From positions 1 through 7,530 of the forward strand of contig CALNBE010000021.1 in NCBI GenBank assembly GCA_937874455.1: a DNA stretch of 7,530 bases, written 5' to 3'. This document shows, in pieces, positions 1 to 6,886 of this stretch. Both the position numbers and the translations under genes were made by a program. This DNA comes from an uncultured Opitutia bacterium. Lineage in GTDB: Bacteria; Verrucomicrobiota; Verrucomicrobiia; Opitutales; UBA953. How positions within the stretch are numbered: position 1 is the stretch's first letter; each line of letters starts with the position of its first letter. A model generated the notes under the pieces. It did no database searches. It was not told the origin of the DNA and saw only the letters and a list, made by a program, of their open reading frames with translations.

Positions 1-2
1 AA

Positions 3-1349
3 GACCCGGCCGCTGCCGCCGACATTTCCCCGCCCGCCACTTGGCGCAACGCAAAGGAAACTGCGGACACCCCGACACTTTCCTCCGCCCAACTCGCCAC
101 CTGGTGGCGGCAGTTCAACGATCCGATGCTCGACCAGTTGATCGACACCGCATTGCAAAACAGCCCCGACATCCAGACCGCCCTTTCCCGTATCGCCGAG
201 TCTCGCGCCCGGCGCGGCGTCGAAAAAGCCTCCCTGCTGCCAACCCTTTCCGGCAACGTCTCCGCCAAGGAGTCCTATAACCGCAACCACAATACCCACA
301 CCACCACTTCCGGCGATTCCTACGCCGCCGGGCTCGACGCCTCCTGGGAAATCGATCTCTTCGGCAAAAACCGCGCTTCTCTCGCCGCCGCCGATGCCGA
401 TCTGCGCGAGACCGAGGAAGATTTTTACTACTCCCAAGTTTCCCTCGCCGCCGAAATCGCCACCGCCTACATCACCCTGCCCTCCTCCGAGGCCCAGCTC
501 GCCGTCATCGAGCGCACCCTCGTCACCCGCTCCGAAACCACCCAGCTCGCGCTCTGGAAGGAAGAGGCCGGCACCGGCGACTCGCTCGACGCCCAGCAGG
601 CGGTCAGCACTCTCGAACAAGCCCGCGCCGCCATTCCCGCCCTGCAAAAAACCATCGTCCAAACCCGCAACCAACTGTGCGTCCTGCTCGGACAAAACCC
701 CGGCAGCCTCGACGACCTGCTGAAGTCCGCGCAGGAACTTCCCGCCGCCCCCGCCCGCTTTGCCGCCGCGCTCCCAGCGGAAACCCTCCGCCAGCGGCCC
801 GACATCCGCGCCGCCGAACAGTCCTTCTTCGCCGCCTTCCAACGCACCAAGGCCGCCGAACTCGAACGCCTCCCCACCCTCAACCTGAGCGGCAGCATCG
901 GCGTCGAGGCCCTGCGCGCCGGGGATCTCTTTTCCCCCGACGCCACCGTCGGCAGTTTGCTCGCCGGACTCACCGCCCCGATTTTCCAAGGCGGGCGCAT
1001 TGACCAAAACATCGCCATCCAAACCGAGCAGCAAAAACAAGCCGCGCTTTCCTACAAAAGCACCGTCCTCACCGCGCTCTCCGAGGTGGAAGACGCCTTG
1101 ATTGCGGTGCAAAAAACCGCCGATCGCATCGCCGCCCTGGAGAAAGCCGCCGCCGCCGCCCGCGAGGCCGACCGACTCGCCGCCATCCGCTACGAGGCCG
1201 GCGACATCGACATCTCCTCCGTGCTCGACACCCAGCGCACCCTGCTCGGACTGGAGGAACAACTGGTCGCCGCCCGCGCCGAATTGCTCTCCGCCTACGT
1301 CCAACTTTACAAATCCCTCGGCGGTGGCTGGACGCCGCTCGCCGCCTGA
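3..1349 (+). CDS. Outer-membrane efflux factor, NodT/OprM (TolC) family, 5'-truncated
   Basis: This is the outer-membrane channel of a tripartite efflux pump; the family forms trimeric beta-barrels with a long periplasmic alpha-helical tunnel. The reading frame is open from base 3, and residues before the first ATG (position 126) already match the family: TWWRQFNDPMLDQLI is the usual N-terminal WW..F.DP.L..L pattern. The 126 ATG is therefore internal and the true start, with any lipoprotein signal and lipobox, lies upstream of the window. In the 448 visible residues I see two OEP repeats. The first has SWEIDLFGKNRA (about 114-125); the second has LRQRPDIRAAEQ (about 262-273), LTAPIFQGGRID (about 323-334), YEAGDIDISSVLDTQRTL (about 397-414) and the C-terminal LYKSLGGGW. 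The segment AYITLPSSEAQ has Pro where the family often has Arg. About 20-40 residues are probably missing. It is first of the visible operon, 39 nt before the adaptor gene. Confidence 0.95.
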   Translation, partial: DPAAAADISPPATWRNAKETADTPTLSSAQLATWWRQFNDPMLDQLIDTALQNSPDIQTALSRIAESRARRGVEKASLLPTLSGNVSAKESYNRNHNTHTTTSGDSYAAGLDASWEIDLFGKNRASLAAADADLRETEEDFYYSQVSLAAEIATAYITLPSSEAQLAVIERTLVTRSETTQLALWKEEAGTGDSLDAQQAVSTLEQARAAIPALQKTIVQTRNQLCVLLGQNPGSLDDLLKSAQELPAAPARFAAALPAETLRQRPDIRAAEQSFFAAFQRTKAAELERLPTLNLSGSIGVEALRAGDLFSPDATVGSLLAGLTAPIFQGGRIDQNIAIQTEQQKQAALSYKSTVLTALSEVEDALIAVQKTADRIAALEKAAAAAREADRLAAIRYEAGDIDISSVLDTQRTLLGLEEQLVAARAELLSAYVQLYKSLGGGWTPLAA

Positions 1350-1388
1350 TTTCCTCCGCACCTTTTTAACCACTCCCCTTTTCCAACC
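1350..1388 (+). promoter_or_regulatory. Pyrimidine-rich intergenic leader of the adaptor gene, no Shine-Dalgarno
   Basis: This 39-nt gap lies between the outer-membrane factor stop and the adaptor ATG. It begins with the decamer TTTCCTCCGC (1350-1359) and is otherwise T/C-rich, ending CCCCTTTTCCAACC just before the ATG. No GGAGG-like sequence and no hairpin terminator is visible, so I read it as a translational leader inside a polycistronic message. Binding of ribosomal protein S1 to the pyrimidine tract is an inference. Confidence 0.35.
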
Positions 1389-2711
1389 ATGAGCAACAAC
1401 ACCATTTCCTCCCCCGATTCCGCCGAACTCGCCTCCCTGCTGGAGGTCCACAGCGGCAAACGCAAACCACTCCGCCGCCTGCTCTGGGTCGCGCTTTTCC
1501 TCGCACTGCTCGGCGGCGCCTGGGCCTACTGGCAGGGCCAGCAGAAAAACGCCGCCCGCGGCCCCGCCTTCTCCACCACCGCCGTCAAACGCGGCGACAT
1601 CCAGTTGATCGTCACCGCCACCGGGAATCTCGAACCGACCAACGAGGTCACCGTCGGCAGCGAACTTTCCGGCACCACGCTGGAGGTTTACGTCGACACC
1701 AACGACCACGTCACCAAGGGCCAGCCGCTCGCCAAACTCGACACCACCAAGCTCGAACAGCAAACCGCCTCCTACCGGGCCAGCCTCCTCGCCGCCCAAG
1801 CCTCCGTCGCCCAGGCCGAGGCCACCCTCAAGGAAGCCGAGGCCGCCTTCAAACGCGCCCAAGACTTGCGCCGTCTCAGCAACGGCAAGCTGCCCTCGCA
1901 GGCCGATTACGACAGCGCCGAAGCCACCGCGCTCAGCGCCAAAGCCAGCCTCCTCGCCGCCCAGGCCTCCGTCGCCCAATCCACCGCCAACCTGCAAACC
2001 TACGAGACCGATCTTGGCAAGTCCGTCATCAAATCCCCCATCGACGGCATCGTGCTCACGCGCGATCTCGAACCGGGGCAGACGGTCGCCGCCAGTTTCA
2101 CCGCCCCCGAACTCTTCGTCCTCGCCGAAAAGCTGGAGCACATGAAGCTGATCGTCGCCGTCGCCGAGGCCGACATCGGCCGCGTCCAAAAGGACAATTC
2201 CGCCAACTTCACCGTCGATGCCTGGCCCAACCGGACTTTCTCCGCCAAGGTGCTCAAGGTCGCCTACGGCTCCGAGGTGGTGGACAATGTCGTCACCTAC
2301 GAAACCGAACTTCAGGTGAGCAACGACGACCTTTCCCTGCGCCCCGGCATGACCGCCACGGCCAACATCAATGTCGCCGAAAGCAAAAACACCCTGCTGG
2401 TCCCGGTCGCCGCCCTGCGCTTCAAGCCCACCTCCGGCGAAGGGAAAAGTGCCGCGGAGGAAAAATCCTTCATCCAAAGCCTGATGCCGCGTCCGCCACG
2501 GCGCGCTTCCGGAAAACCGACCGCAGAGGAAACTGCGCCGTCCGAAAAACTCCCCGACGGCTCCGCCCGCATCTGGGTACTCGGCGAAGACAACCAGCCG
2601 CGCCCGCTCCTCGTCAAGGTCGGCCTCTCCGACGGACGCTTCACCGAAGTTTCCGGCGAGGGCGTCGCCGAGGGACTGCCCGTCATCACCCGCATGAGCC
2701 AGCAGCCATAA
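1389..2711 (+). CDS. MacA/HlyD-type periplasmic adaptor (membrane fusion protein)
   Basis: This 440-aa adaptor should link the inner-membrane MacB-like transporter to the outer-membrane channel. Residues 1-30 are cytoplasmic with a basic end (KRKPLRR); 31-48 form one membrane anchor with no lipobox. The first half of the barrel-sandwich (biotinyl-lipoyl-like) domain is at about 62-118 (VTATGNLEPTNEVTVGSELS, then VTKGQPLAKLD). An Ala/Gln/Glu-rich coiled-coil hairpin spans about 119-208. The second half-motif, IKSPIDGIVLTRDLEPGQTV, is at 214-233. A beta-barrel domain follows (about 250-330, ending LRPGMTATANINV), then the membrane-proximal domain (LLVPVAALRF and RIWVLGEDNQPRPLLVKVGL). About 45 Pro/Lys/Glu-rich residues (347-392) are inserted between those last two strands, which partly explains the extra length over E. 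coli MacA (about 371 aa). The next gene starts 17 nt downstream. The family is clear; the substrate is not. Confidence 0.95.
   Translation: MSNNTISSPDSAELASLLEVHSGKRKPLRRLLWVALFLALLGGAWAYWQGQQKNAARGPAFSTTAVKRGDIQLIVTATGNLEPTNEVTVGSELSGTTLEVYVDTNDHVTKGQPLAKLDTTKLEQQTASYRASLLAAQASVAQAEATLKEAEAAFKRAQDLRRLSNGKLPSQADYDSAEATALSAKASLLAAQASVAQSTANLQTYETDLGKSVIKSPIDGIVLTRDLEPGQTVAASFTAPELFVLAEKLEHMKLIVAVAEADIGRVQKDNSANFTVDAWPNRTFSAKVLKVAYGSEVVDNVVTYETELQVSNDDLSLRPGMTATANINVAESKNTLLVPVAALRFKPTSGEGKSAAEEKSFIQSLMPRPPRRASGKPTAEETAPSEKLPDGSARIWVLGEDNQPRPLLVKVGLSDGRFTEVSGEGVAEGLPVITRMSQQP
1779..1979 (+). repeat. Duplicated 36-nt segment inside the adaptor hairpin
   Basis: Bases 1779-1814 and 1944-1979 encode the same 12 residues, ASLLAAQASVAQ (protein 131-142 and 186-197), 165 nt apart start to start. 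The DNA copies match at 34 of 36 positions, and both differences are synonymous third-base changes in Gln codons (CAA/CAG swapped). The copies fall on the ascending and descending arms of the predicted coiled-coil hairpin. This may be an old internal duplication, gene conversion, or convergence on Ala/Gln-rich helix sequence. Confidence 0.8.
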
Positions 2712-2728
2712 CCTTTTTTCCTTTCGCC
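2712..2728 (+). promoter_or_regulatory. Pyrimidine tract before the ATPase start, no Shine-Dalgarno
   Basis: The 17 nt between the adaptor stop and the ATPase ATG read CCTTTTTTCCTTTCGCC, entirely C/T except for one G. No purine-rich ribosome-binding site is present. The start is nevertheless well supported, because the frame leads directly into the ABC domain. Translational coupling to the adaptor or S1-dependent initiation are possible explanations. Confidence 0.35.
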
Positions 2729-3457
2729 ATGCCAGTCGCACCATCCATTTCCTCCGCCGGGGAAACACCGCTGATCGTCCTGCGGCGGCTCACCAAAACC
2801 TACGGGCAGGGCGAGGCCGCGTTCCAGGCGCTCAAGGGCATCGACCTCACCATCCACCGCGGGGAATTTGTCGCCATCATGGGCCACAGCGGCTCCGGCA
2901 AATCCACCTTGATGAATCTGCTGGGCTGCCTCGACTCGCCCACCTCCGGGAGCTACCTCTACCAAGGCATCTCGGTGGAAACGCTCGACACCGACCAGCG
3001 CTCCCTGCTGCGCCGCCACGCACTCGGCTTCATTTTCCAAGGGTTCAACCTGCTCGCCCGCACCAGCGCGCTGGAAAACGTCGAACTCCCCCTGCTCTAC
3101 CGCGGCACCTCCAGCGCTGATCGCCGGGCCAAGGCCGTCGCCGCCCTCGCCTCCGTCGGCCTGCCAACCAAACTCCGCAACACCCCCGCCGAGCTTTCCG
3201 GTGGCCAGCAGCAGCGCGTCGCCATCGCCCGCGCCATTGTCTCCGAGCCCAGCACCCTCTTCGCCGACGAGCCCACCGGCAACCTCGACACCGCCACCAC
3301 CAACGAGATCATGCAACTGCTGATCCGCCTCAACAAGGAACGCGGCATCACCATCCTCATGGTCACGCACGAGGACGAGGTCGCCGCCTACGCGCAACGC
3401 GTGCTGCGCATCACCGACGGACTCATCGAATCCGACACCCTCAACCCGCATTTCTGA
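2729..3457 (+). CDS. ABC transporter ATP-binding protein, MacB/LolD type
   Basis: This 242-aa cytoplasmic ATPase powers the exporter by dimerising under the permease. All catalytic motifs are intact: Walker A GHSGSGKST (52-60), Q-loop Gln104 in FIFQGFNLL, signature LSGGQ (156-160), Walker B TLFADE (176-181, with Glu181 as the expected catalytic base), D-loop NLD (185-187) and H-switch His214 in MVTHE. The spacing and the motif ADEPTGNLD are typical of the MacB/LolD/FtsE group. Length is normal for a stand-alone ATPase of this group; in E. coli MacB the same domain is fused to the permease. Residues 1-14 are a short unconserved-looking extension before the domain. The stop is separated from the permease ATG by one base, so the pair is almost surely co-translated. 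LolD is the main alternative, but the adaptor and outer-membrane factor next door favour a MacB-type pump. Confidence 0.96.
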   Translation: MPVAPSISSAGETPLIVLRRLTKTYGQGEAAFQALKGIDLTIHRGEFVAIMGHSGSGKSTLMNLLGCLDSPTSGSYLYQGISVETLDTDQRSLLRRHALGFIFQGFNLLARTSALENVELPLLYRGTSSADRRAKAVAALASVGLPTKLRNTPAELSGGQQQRVAIARAIVSEPSTLFADEPTGNLDTATTNEIMQLLIRLNKERGITILMVTHEDEVAAYAQRVLRITDGLIESDTLNPHF

Positions 3458-3458
3458 T

Positions 3459-4700
3459 ATGTTGCGCTCCCTGTTCACCATGCTCCTGAACGCCTTTCTC
3501 ATCGCCCTGCGGGAGATCCGGCGCAACCTCACCCGCGCCTTCCTCACCGTGCTCGGCGTGATCATCGGCGTCTCCGCCGTCATCACCATGGTCACGCTCG
3601 GCGAGGGCACCACCGAGGCGGTCAAGGCCCAGATTTCCAGCCTGGGCAGCAACCTCATCATGCTCCGCCCGGGCATGGGTTTCGGCCCGCGCGCCTCCTC
3701 CGCCGGGGTGCCAAATTTCACCGAAAGCGACGCCGACGCCATCGCCCACCAGATCCCCGGCATCGCCGCGGTCGCCCCGGTCAGCAGTTCCTCCCTCAGC
3801 ACCATCTACCTGCAAAACGCCCGCAGCACCACCGTGGTCGGCACCACCGTCGATTATTTTTTCATCAGCAAATGGTCCATCGCCGAGGGAAATTTCTTCA
3901 CCGATGACGACTATCGCACCGGCGCCGCCGTCTGCGTGATCGGCAACACTGTTAAAACCGAATTGTTCGGCGACTCCGATGTTTCCCCCGTCGGACAAAA
4001 AATCCGGCTCGGCAAATCCTCCTGCGAGATCATCGGCGTCCTCGCCGCCAAGGGCCAGGCCGGCATGGGCGACCAGGACGACACCATCATCACCCCGCTC
4101 ACCACCCTGCAACGGCGGCTGGTCGGCAAGACTTCCTCCCGCGGCATCAGCATGATCAATATTTCCGCCGAGGACGGGGCCGACAGCGACGGCCTGATCG
4201 CCGATATCACTTCGCTGATGCGCCAGCGGCGAAATCTCTCCGCGACTCAGGACAACAACTTCAACGTCTTCGACACCCGGCAAATCGCCGAGACGCTCAG
4301 CTCCTCCACCCAGATGATGACCACCCTGCTCGCCGCCGTCGCGGGCGTCTCCCTGCTGGTGGGCGGCATCGGGATCATGAACATCATGCTGGTCTCCGTC
4401 ACCGAGCGCACCCGCGAAATTGGCATCCGCCTGGCCATCGGCGCCCGGGGTCGCGAAGTGCTCCTGCAGTTTCTCGTCGAGGCCATCACCCTCTCCTGCG
4501 TCGGCGGCCTGGTGGGCATCGGCTTGGCCTTCCTGCTCTGCTCCGGGCTGGCCCAGCTCATCCAAGTGGGCTTCGTCTTCAACCTGCAAATCAACATCAT
4601 CGCCTTCCTTTTCTCCGCGGCAGTCGGCGTGGTCTTCGGCTACATGCCCGCCCGGCGCGCCGCCCAGCTCGACCCGATCGAGGCGCTGCGCCACGAATAA
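3459..4700 (+). CDS. MacB-type ABC transporter permease (FtsX-like, with MacB periplasmic domain)
   Basis: This 413-aa inner-membrane subunit has the four-helix MacB/FtsX topology. TM1 is at about 28-46 (LTVLGVIIGVSAVITMV). A large periplasmic domain spans about 47-285 and contains the family hallmark LGSNLIMLRPG (62-72). TM2 is at about 287-311, TM3 about 338-361 and TM4 about 376-396. Between TM2 and TM3 is the conserved cytoplasmic coupling segment VTERTREIGIRLAIGAR (314-330), and the C-terminus is the typical GYMPARRAAQLDPIEALRHE. In characterised MacB the helices transmit ATPase cycling to the periplasmic domain without moving substrate across the inner membrane; I infer the same here. 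The start at 3459 is 1 nt after the ATPase stop; Met8 (position 3480) is an alternative start that keeps all domains. Two in-frame stop codons (TAA TAA, 4698-4703) end the gene. Confidence 0.95.
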   Translation: MLRSLFTMLLNAFLIALREIRRNLTRAFLTVLGVIIGVSAVITMVTLGEGTTEAVKAQISSLGSNLIMLRPGMGFGPRASSAGVPNFTESDADAIAHQIPGIAAVAPVSSSSLSTIYLQNARSTTVVGTTVDYFFISKWSIAEGNFFTDDDYRTGAAVCVIGNTVKTELFGDSDVSPVGQKIRLGKSSCEIIGVLAAKGQAGMGDQDDTIITPLTTLQRRLVGKTSSRGISMINISAEDGADSDGLIADITSLMRQRRNLSATQDNNFNVFDTRQIAETLSSSTQMMTTLLAAVAGVSLLVGGIGIMNIMLVSVTERTREIGIRLAIGARGREVLLQFLVEAITLSCVGGLVGIGLAFLLCSGLAQLIQVGFVFNLQINIIAFLFSAAVGVVFGYMPARRAAQLDPIEALRHE

Positions 4701-4742
4701 TAAGAACGCGACTTTTTCCCCCGCCCCATTTTCCTCCGCTCC
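4701..4742 (+). promoter_or_regulatory. Pyrimidine-rich leader between permease and response regulator
   Basis: This 42-nt gap opens with a second TAA, then becomes T/C-rich (CTTTTTCCCCCGCCCC), and carries the decamer TTTCCTCCGC at 4730-4739 three bases before the regulator ATG. I see neither a terminator hairpin nor a sigma70-like promoter, which supports read-through from the pump genes into the two-component genes. There is no Shine-Dalgarno sequence. Confidence 0.35.
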
Positions 4743-5393
4743 ATGCGTGTGCTCGTTGTCGAAGACGATCCCCTTTTGCTCCGCAGTCTCGCCGCCACGC
4801 TGCGTGAAGAGGGCTACGCGGTGGACACCGCCGCCGATGGCGAAGAGGGGCTTTTCAAGGCGCGGCAACCAGGCTACGACGCCATTGTGCTCGACGTGAT
4901 GCTGCCCAAGCGCGACGGCTGGGAAATTCTCGCTGCCATCCGTCCGCGCATCGCCACCCCGGTGCTCATGCTCACCGCCCGCGACACCATGCCGGACAAA
5001 ATCAAGGGACTCGACGCCGGTGCCGACGACTACCTGACCAAGCCCTTCGACATCGAGGAGCTGCTGGCCCGGCTGCGCGCCCTCATCCGCCGCACCTCCG
5101 GCAACGCCCACCCGGTCATTTCCCTTGAGGACATTTCCCTCGACACCGCCGCCCGCGTGGTGCGCCGCGCGGAGGAAATCATCCCACTCACCGCCCGCGA
5201 ATACGGGCTGCTCGAATACCTCGCCCTGCATCGCGGCGAAGTCGTCACCCGCACCACTCTCTACGAGCACTTGTTCGACGAGGACGACGCCAGCTTCTCC
5301 AACCTGCTCGATGTCCACGTCTCCAACCTGCGGAAAAAACTCGGCCACGACCTGATCCAGACCCGGCGCGGCCACGGCTACTGCATCCCATGA
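4743..5393 (+). CDS. OmpR/PhoB-family response regulator
   Basis: This 216-aa DNA-binding regulator has a receiver domain (1-117) and an OmpR-type winged helix (about 125-216). The receiver has the acidic pocket EDD (7-9), phospho-acceptor Asp51 in IVLDVMLPKRDGW, switch Thr78 in MLTARD and Lys100 in LTKPF; all key residues are present, so it should be phosphorylated normally. The output domain shows LTAREYGLLEYLALHRGEVVTR-like helices (149-170), the recognition-helix region SFSNLLDVHVSNLRKKLG (184-201) and the wing IQTRRGHGYCI. Length and domain order are standard for the QseB/CopR-like group. The ATG at 4743 gives the canonical MRVLVVEDD start. Its stop overlaps the kinase start (ATGA), marking a cognate pair. 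Regulation of the upstream pump operon, including itself, is inferred from position; no operator can be identified because the operon promoter is outside the window. Confidence 0.96.
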   Translation: MRVLVVEDDPLLLRSLAATLREEGYAVDTAADGEEGLFKARQPGYDAIVLDVMLPKRDGWEILAAIRPRIATPVLMLTARDTMPDKIKGLDAGADDYLTKPFDIEELLARLRALIRRTSGNAHPVISLEDISLDTAARVVRRAEEIIPLTAREYGLLEYLALHRGEVVTRTTLYEHLFDEDDASFSNLLDVHVSNLRKKLGHDLIQTRRGHGYCIP

Positions 5394-6886
5394 AATTTCC
5401 CCTGCTCCATTCCCTCCGCTGGCGCATCCAAGCCTGGCATGCGCTAATTCTCTTTTTTGCCATCGGGGCATTCTGCTTCACCGCCCACCAGCTCGCTTGG
5501 AACAATTTGCTCCGCCGCGTCGATACCGAGCTCGACCGCACCATGGGTCGCAGCCTCTTCCGCCGCCTCACCACGCCGGACACCGGGAAGGAAAACACCG
5601 CCCAAGAGGAGGCCCCGCCAATTTCCCCCGCCGAATTTCTGGCCCGCCTGCGCGCCGGCACGGTCACGATCCCGGAGGAGGTCGCCGCATACTTTCGCGG
5701 CACCGACCCGGGTTTTTCCTATTTTGTTTTTCAGGAATTTCCCTCCGGGAAAACTTTGCTCCGCTCGGAAAACGCGCCGCCGGACATCAACCTGCCCGCG
5801 CTGGCTGGCAACGCCCCGGATGACGACGACAACGGCTCGCTGGAAATCATCCGTCTGCGGCAGCACCGGCGGGAACTGGTGCGTTTTTCCCACCACCGGC
5901 TCGGCCTGGTGATGATGGTCGGGTGCGATATCACCCCCGAGATCGAGGAAATGCGCCGCTACACCTGGTCGCTCGCCGGGGCCGGCCTCGGCGTCTGGCT
6001 GCTCGGTTTGCTCGGCGGCTGGTGGCTCACCGGGCGCGCCATCCGTCCCATCAAAAACATCAGCGCCACTGCCACCCGCATCGCGGAGGGAAATCTCTCC
6101 GAACGCATCGACCCCGGTAGCGCCGCCACCGAGCTGGCCGAGCTGAGCCGGGTGCTCAACCAAACCTTCGACCAGCTTCATCAGGCCTTCGAACGACAGC
6201 GGCAGTTTACCTCCGACGCCTCCCACGAATTGCGCACGCCCATCGCCATTCTCCTCGCCGAAACTCAGCGCATCCTCAAACGCCCCCGCTCCGTGGAGGA
6301 ATATCGCGAGGCCATTGAGACCTGCGCCACCACCGCCGCCCGCATGCGCCACTTGGTGGACGGGCTGCTGCTGCTGGCCCGCCAGGAAAACACCGCCGGC
6401 CCGCTGCCGGTCACGCCGCTTGATCTCGCTGCCTTCGCAGAGGAATCCGTCCGCCAACTCGCCCCGCTCGCCCACTCCCGCGGAATCATCTTGGAAAACA
6501 AACTTTCCCCCGCACCCTGCTCCGGCGACGCCGCCACCCTTTCCATCCTTGTTACCAACCTCGCAGCCAACGCCCTTGACCACCACCGCCCTTCCGGCGG
6601 CGACCGCCGGGTCACCCTGCGCACTTTTCTTGATGGCAACCAAGCCGTGCTCGAAGTCGAGGATAACGGCCCCGGCATTTCCGCCGAGGACTTGCCGCAC
6701 ATTTTTGATCGCTTCTTCCGCGCTGACAAGGCCCGCACCAGCACCGCCGGCCACACCGGGCTGGGCCTCGCCATCGCCCAGTCCATCGTCAATTCCCACC
6801 ACGGCACTCTCACCGCCGACAGCACTCCCGGCCAGGGCACCCGCTTCACCGCGCGCTTTCCGCTCAACGCACCAAACGCAAATTAA
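5390..6886 (+). CDS. Membrane sensor histidine kinase (HAMP-HisKA-HATPase_c)
   Basis: This 498-aa kinase is the partner of the overlapping response regulator. TM1 lies at about 14-33, a periplasmic sensor region at about 34-191, TM2 at about 192-214, and HAMP at about 214-267 (RAIRPIKNISATATRIAEGNL). The dimerisation/phosphotransfer domain follows, with phospho-acceptor His279 in SHELRTP (278-284). The ATPase domain has an N-box (LVTNLAANALDHH, 387-399), G1 box DNGPGI (425-430), F-box IFDRFFRADKAR (438-449) and G2 box HTGLGLAIAQS (455-465). All catalytic motifs look intact. The domain order resembles CopS/QseC-like kinases, but the sensor region has no motif I recognise. It contains an acidic run (DDDD, 144-147) and His-containing stretches (QHRREL, FSHHRLG) that could bind a cation, which is speculative. 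The 3' end overlaps the convergent gene by 23 bp. Confidence 0.95.
   Translation: MKFPLLHSLRWRIQAWHALILFFAIGAFCFTAHQLAWNNLLRRVDTELDRTMGRSLFRRLTTPDTGKENTAQEEAPPISPAEFLARLRAGTVTIPEEVAAYFRGTDPGFSYFVFQEFPSGKTLLRSENAPPDINLPALAGNAPDDDDNGSLEIIRLRQHRRELVRFSHHRLGLVMMVGCDITPEIEEMRRYTWSLAGAGLGVWLLGLLGGWWLTGRAIRPIKNISATATRIAEGNLSERIDPGSAATELAELSRVLNQTFDQLHQAFERQRQFTSDASHELRTPIAILLAETQRILKRPRSVEEYREAIETCATTAARMRHLVDGLLLLARQENTAGPLPVTPLDLAAFAEESVRQLAPLAHSRGIILENKLSPAPCSGDAATLSILVTNLAANALDHHRPSGGDRRVTLRTFLDGNQAVLEVEDNGPGISAEDLPHIFDRFFRADKARTSTAGHTGLGLAIAQSIVNSHHGTLTADSTPGQGTRFTARFPLNAPNAN

Noticed and set aside
126..1349. The ATG at 126 as the true start of the outer-membrane factor
   Set aside because: The same frame is open to the window edge and the upstream residues carry the conserved WW..F.DP motif, so the gene starts outside the window.
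2312..3805. 497-aa open frame on the - strand opposite the adaptor, ATPase and permease
   Set aside because: It overlaps three well-supported genes and has no recognisable motif; it is a composition shadow.
3441..5471. 676-aa open frame on the - strand opposite the permease and response regulator
   Set aside because: It is antisense to two genes with complete family motifs. Its Gly/Asp/Glu/Ala-rich, low-complexity sequence is what the complement of C-ended codons gives in GC-rich DNA, and no domain is visible.
5444..6802. 452-aa open frame on the - strand opposite the kinase
   Set aside because: It mirrors the kinase codons, shows Gly/Ala/Val-rich sequence without a domain, and lies wholly within a kinase that has all its catalytic motifs.
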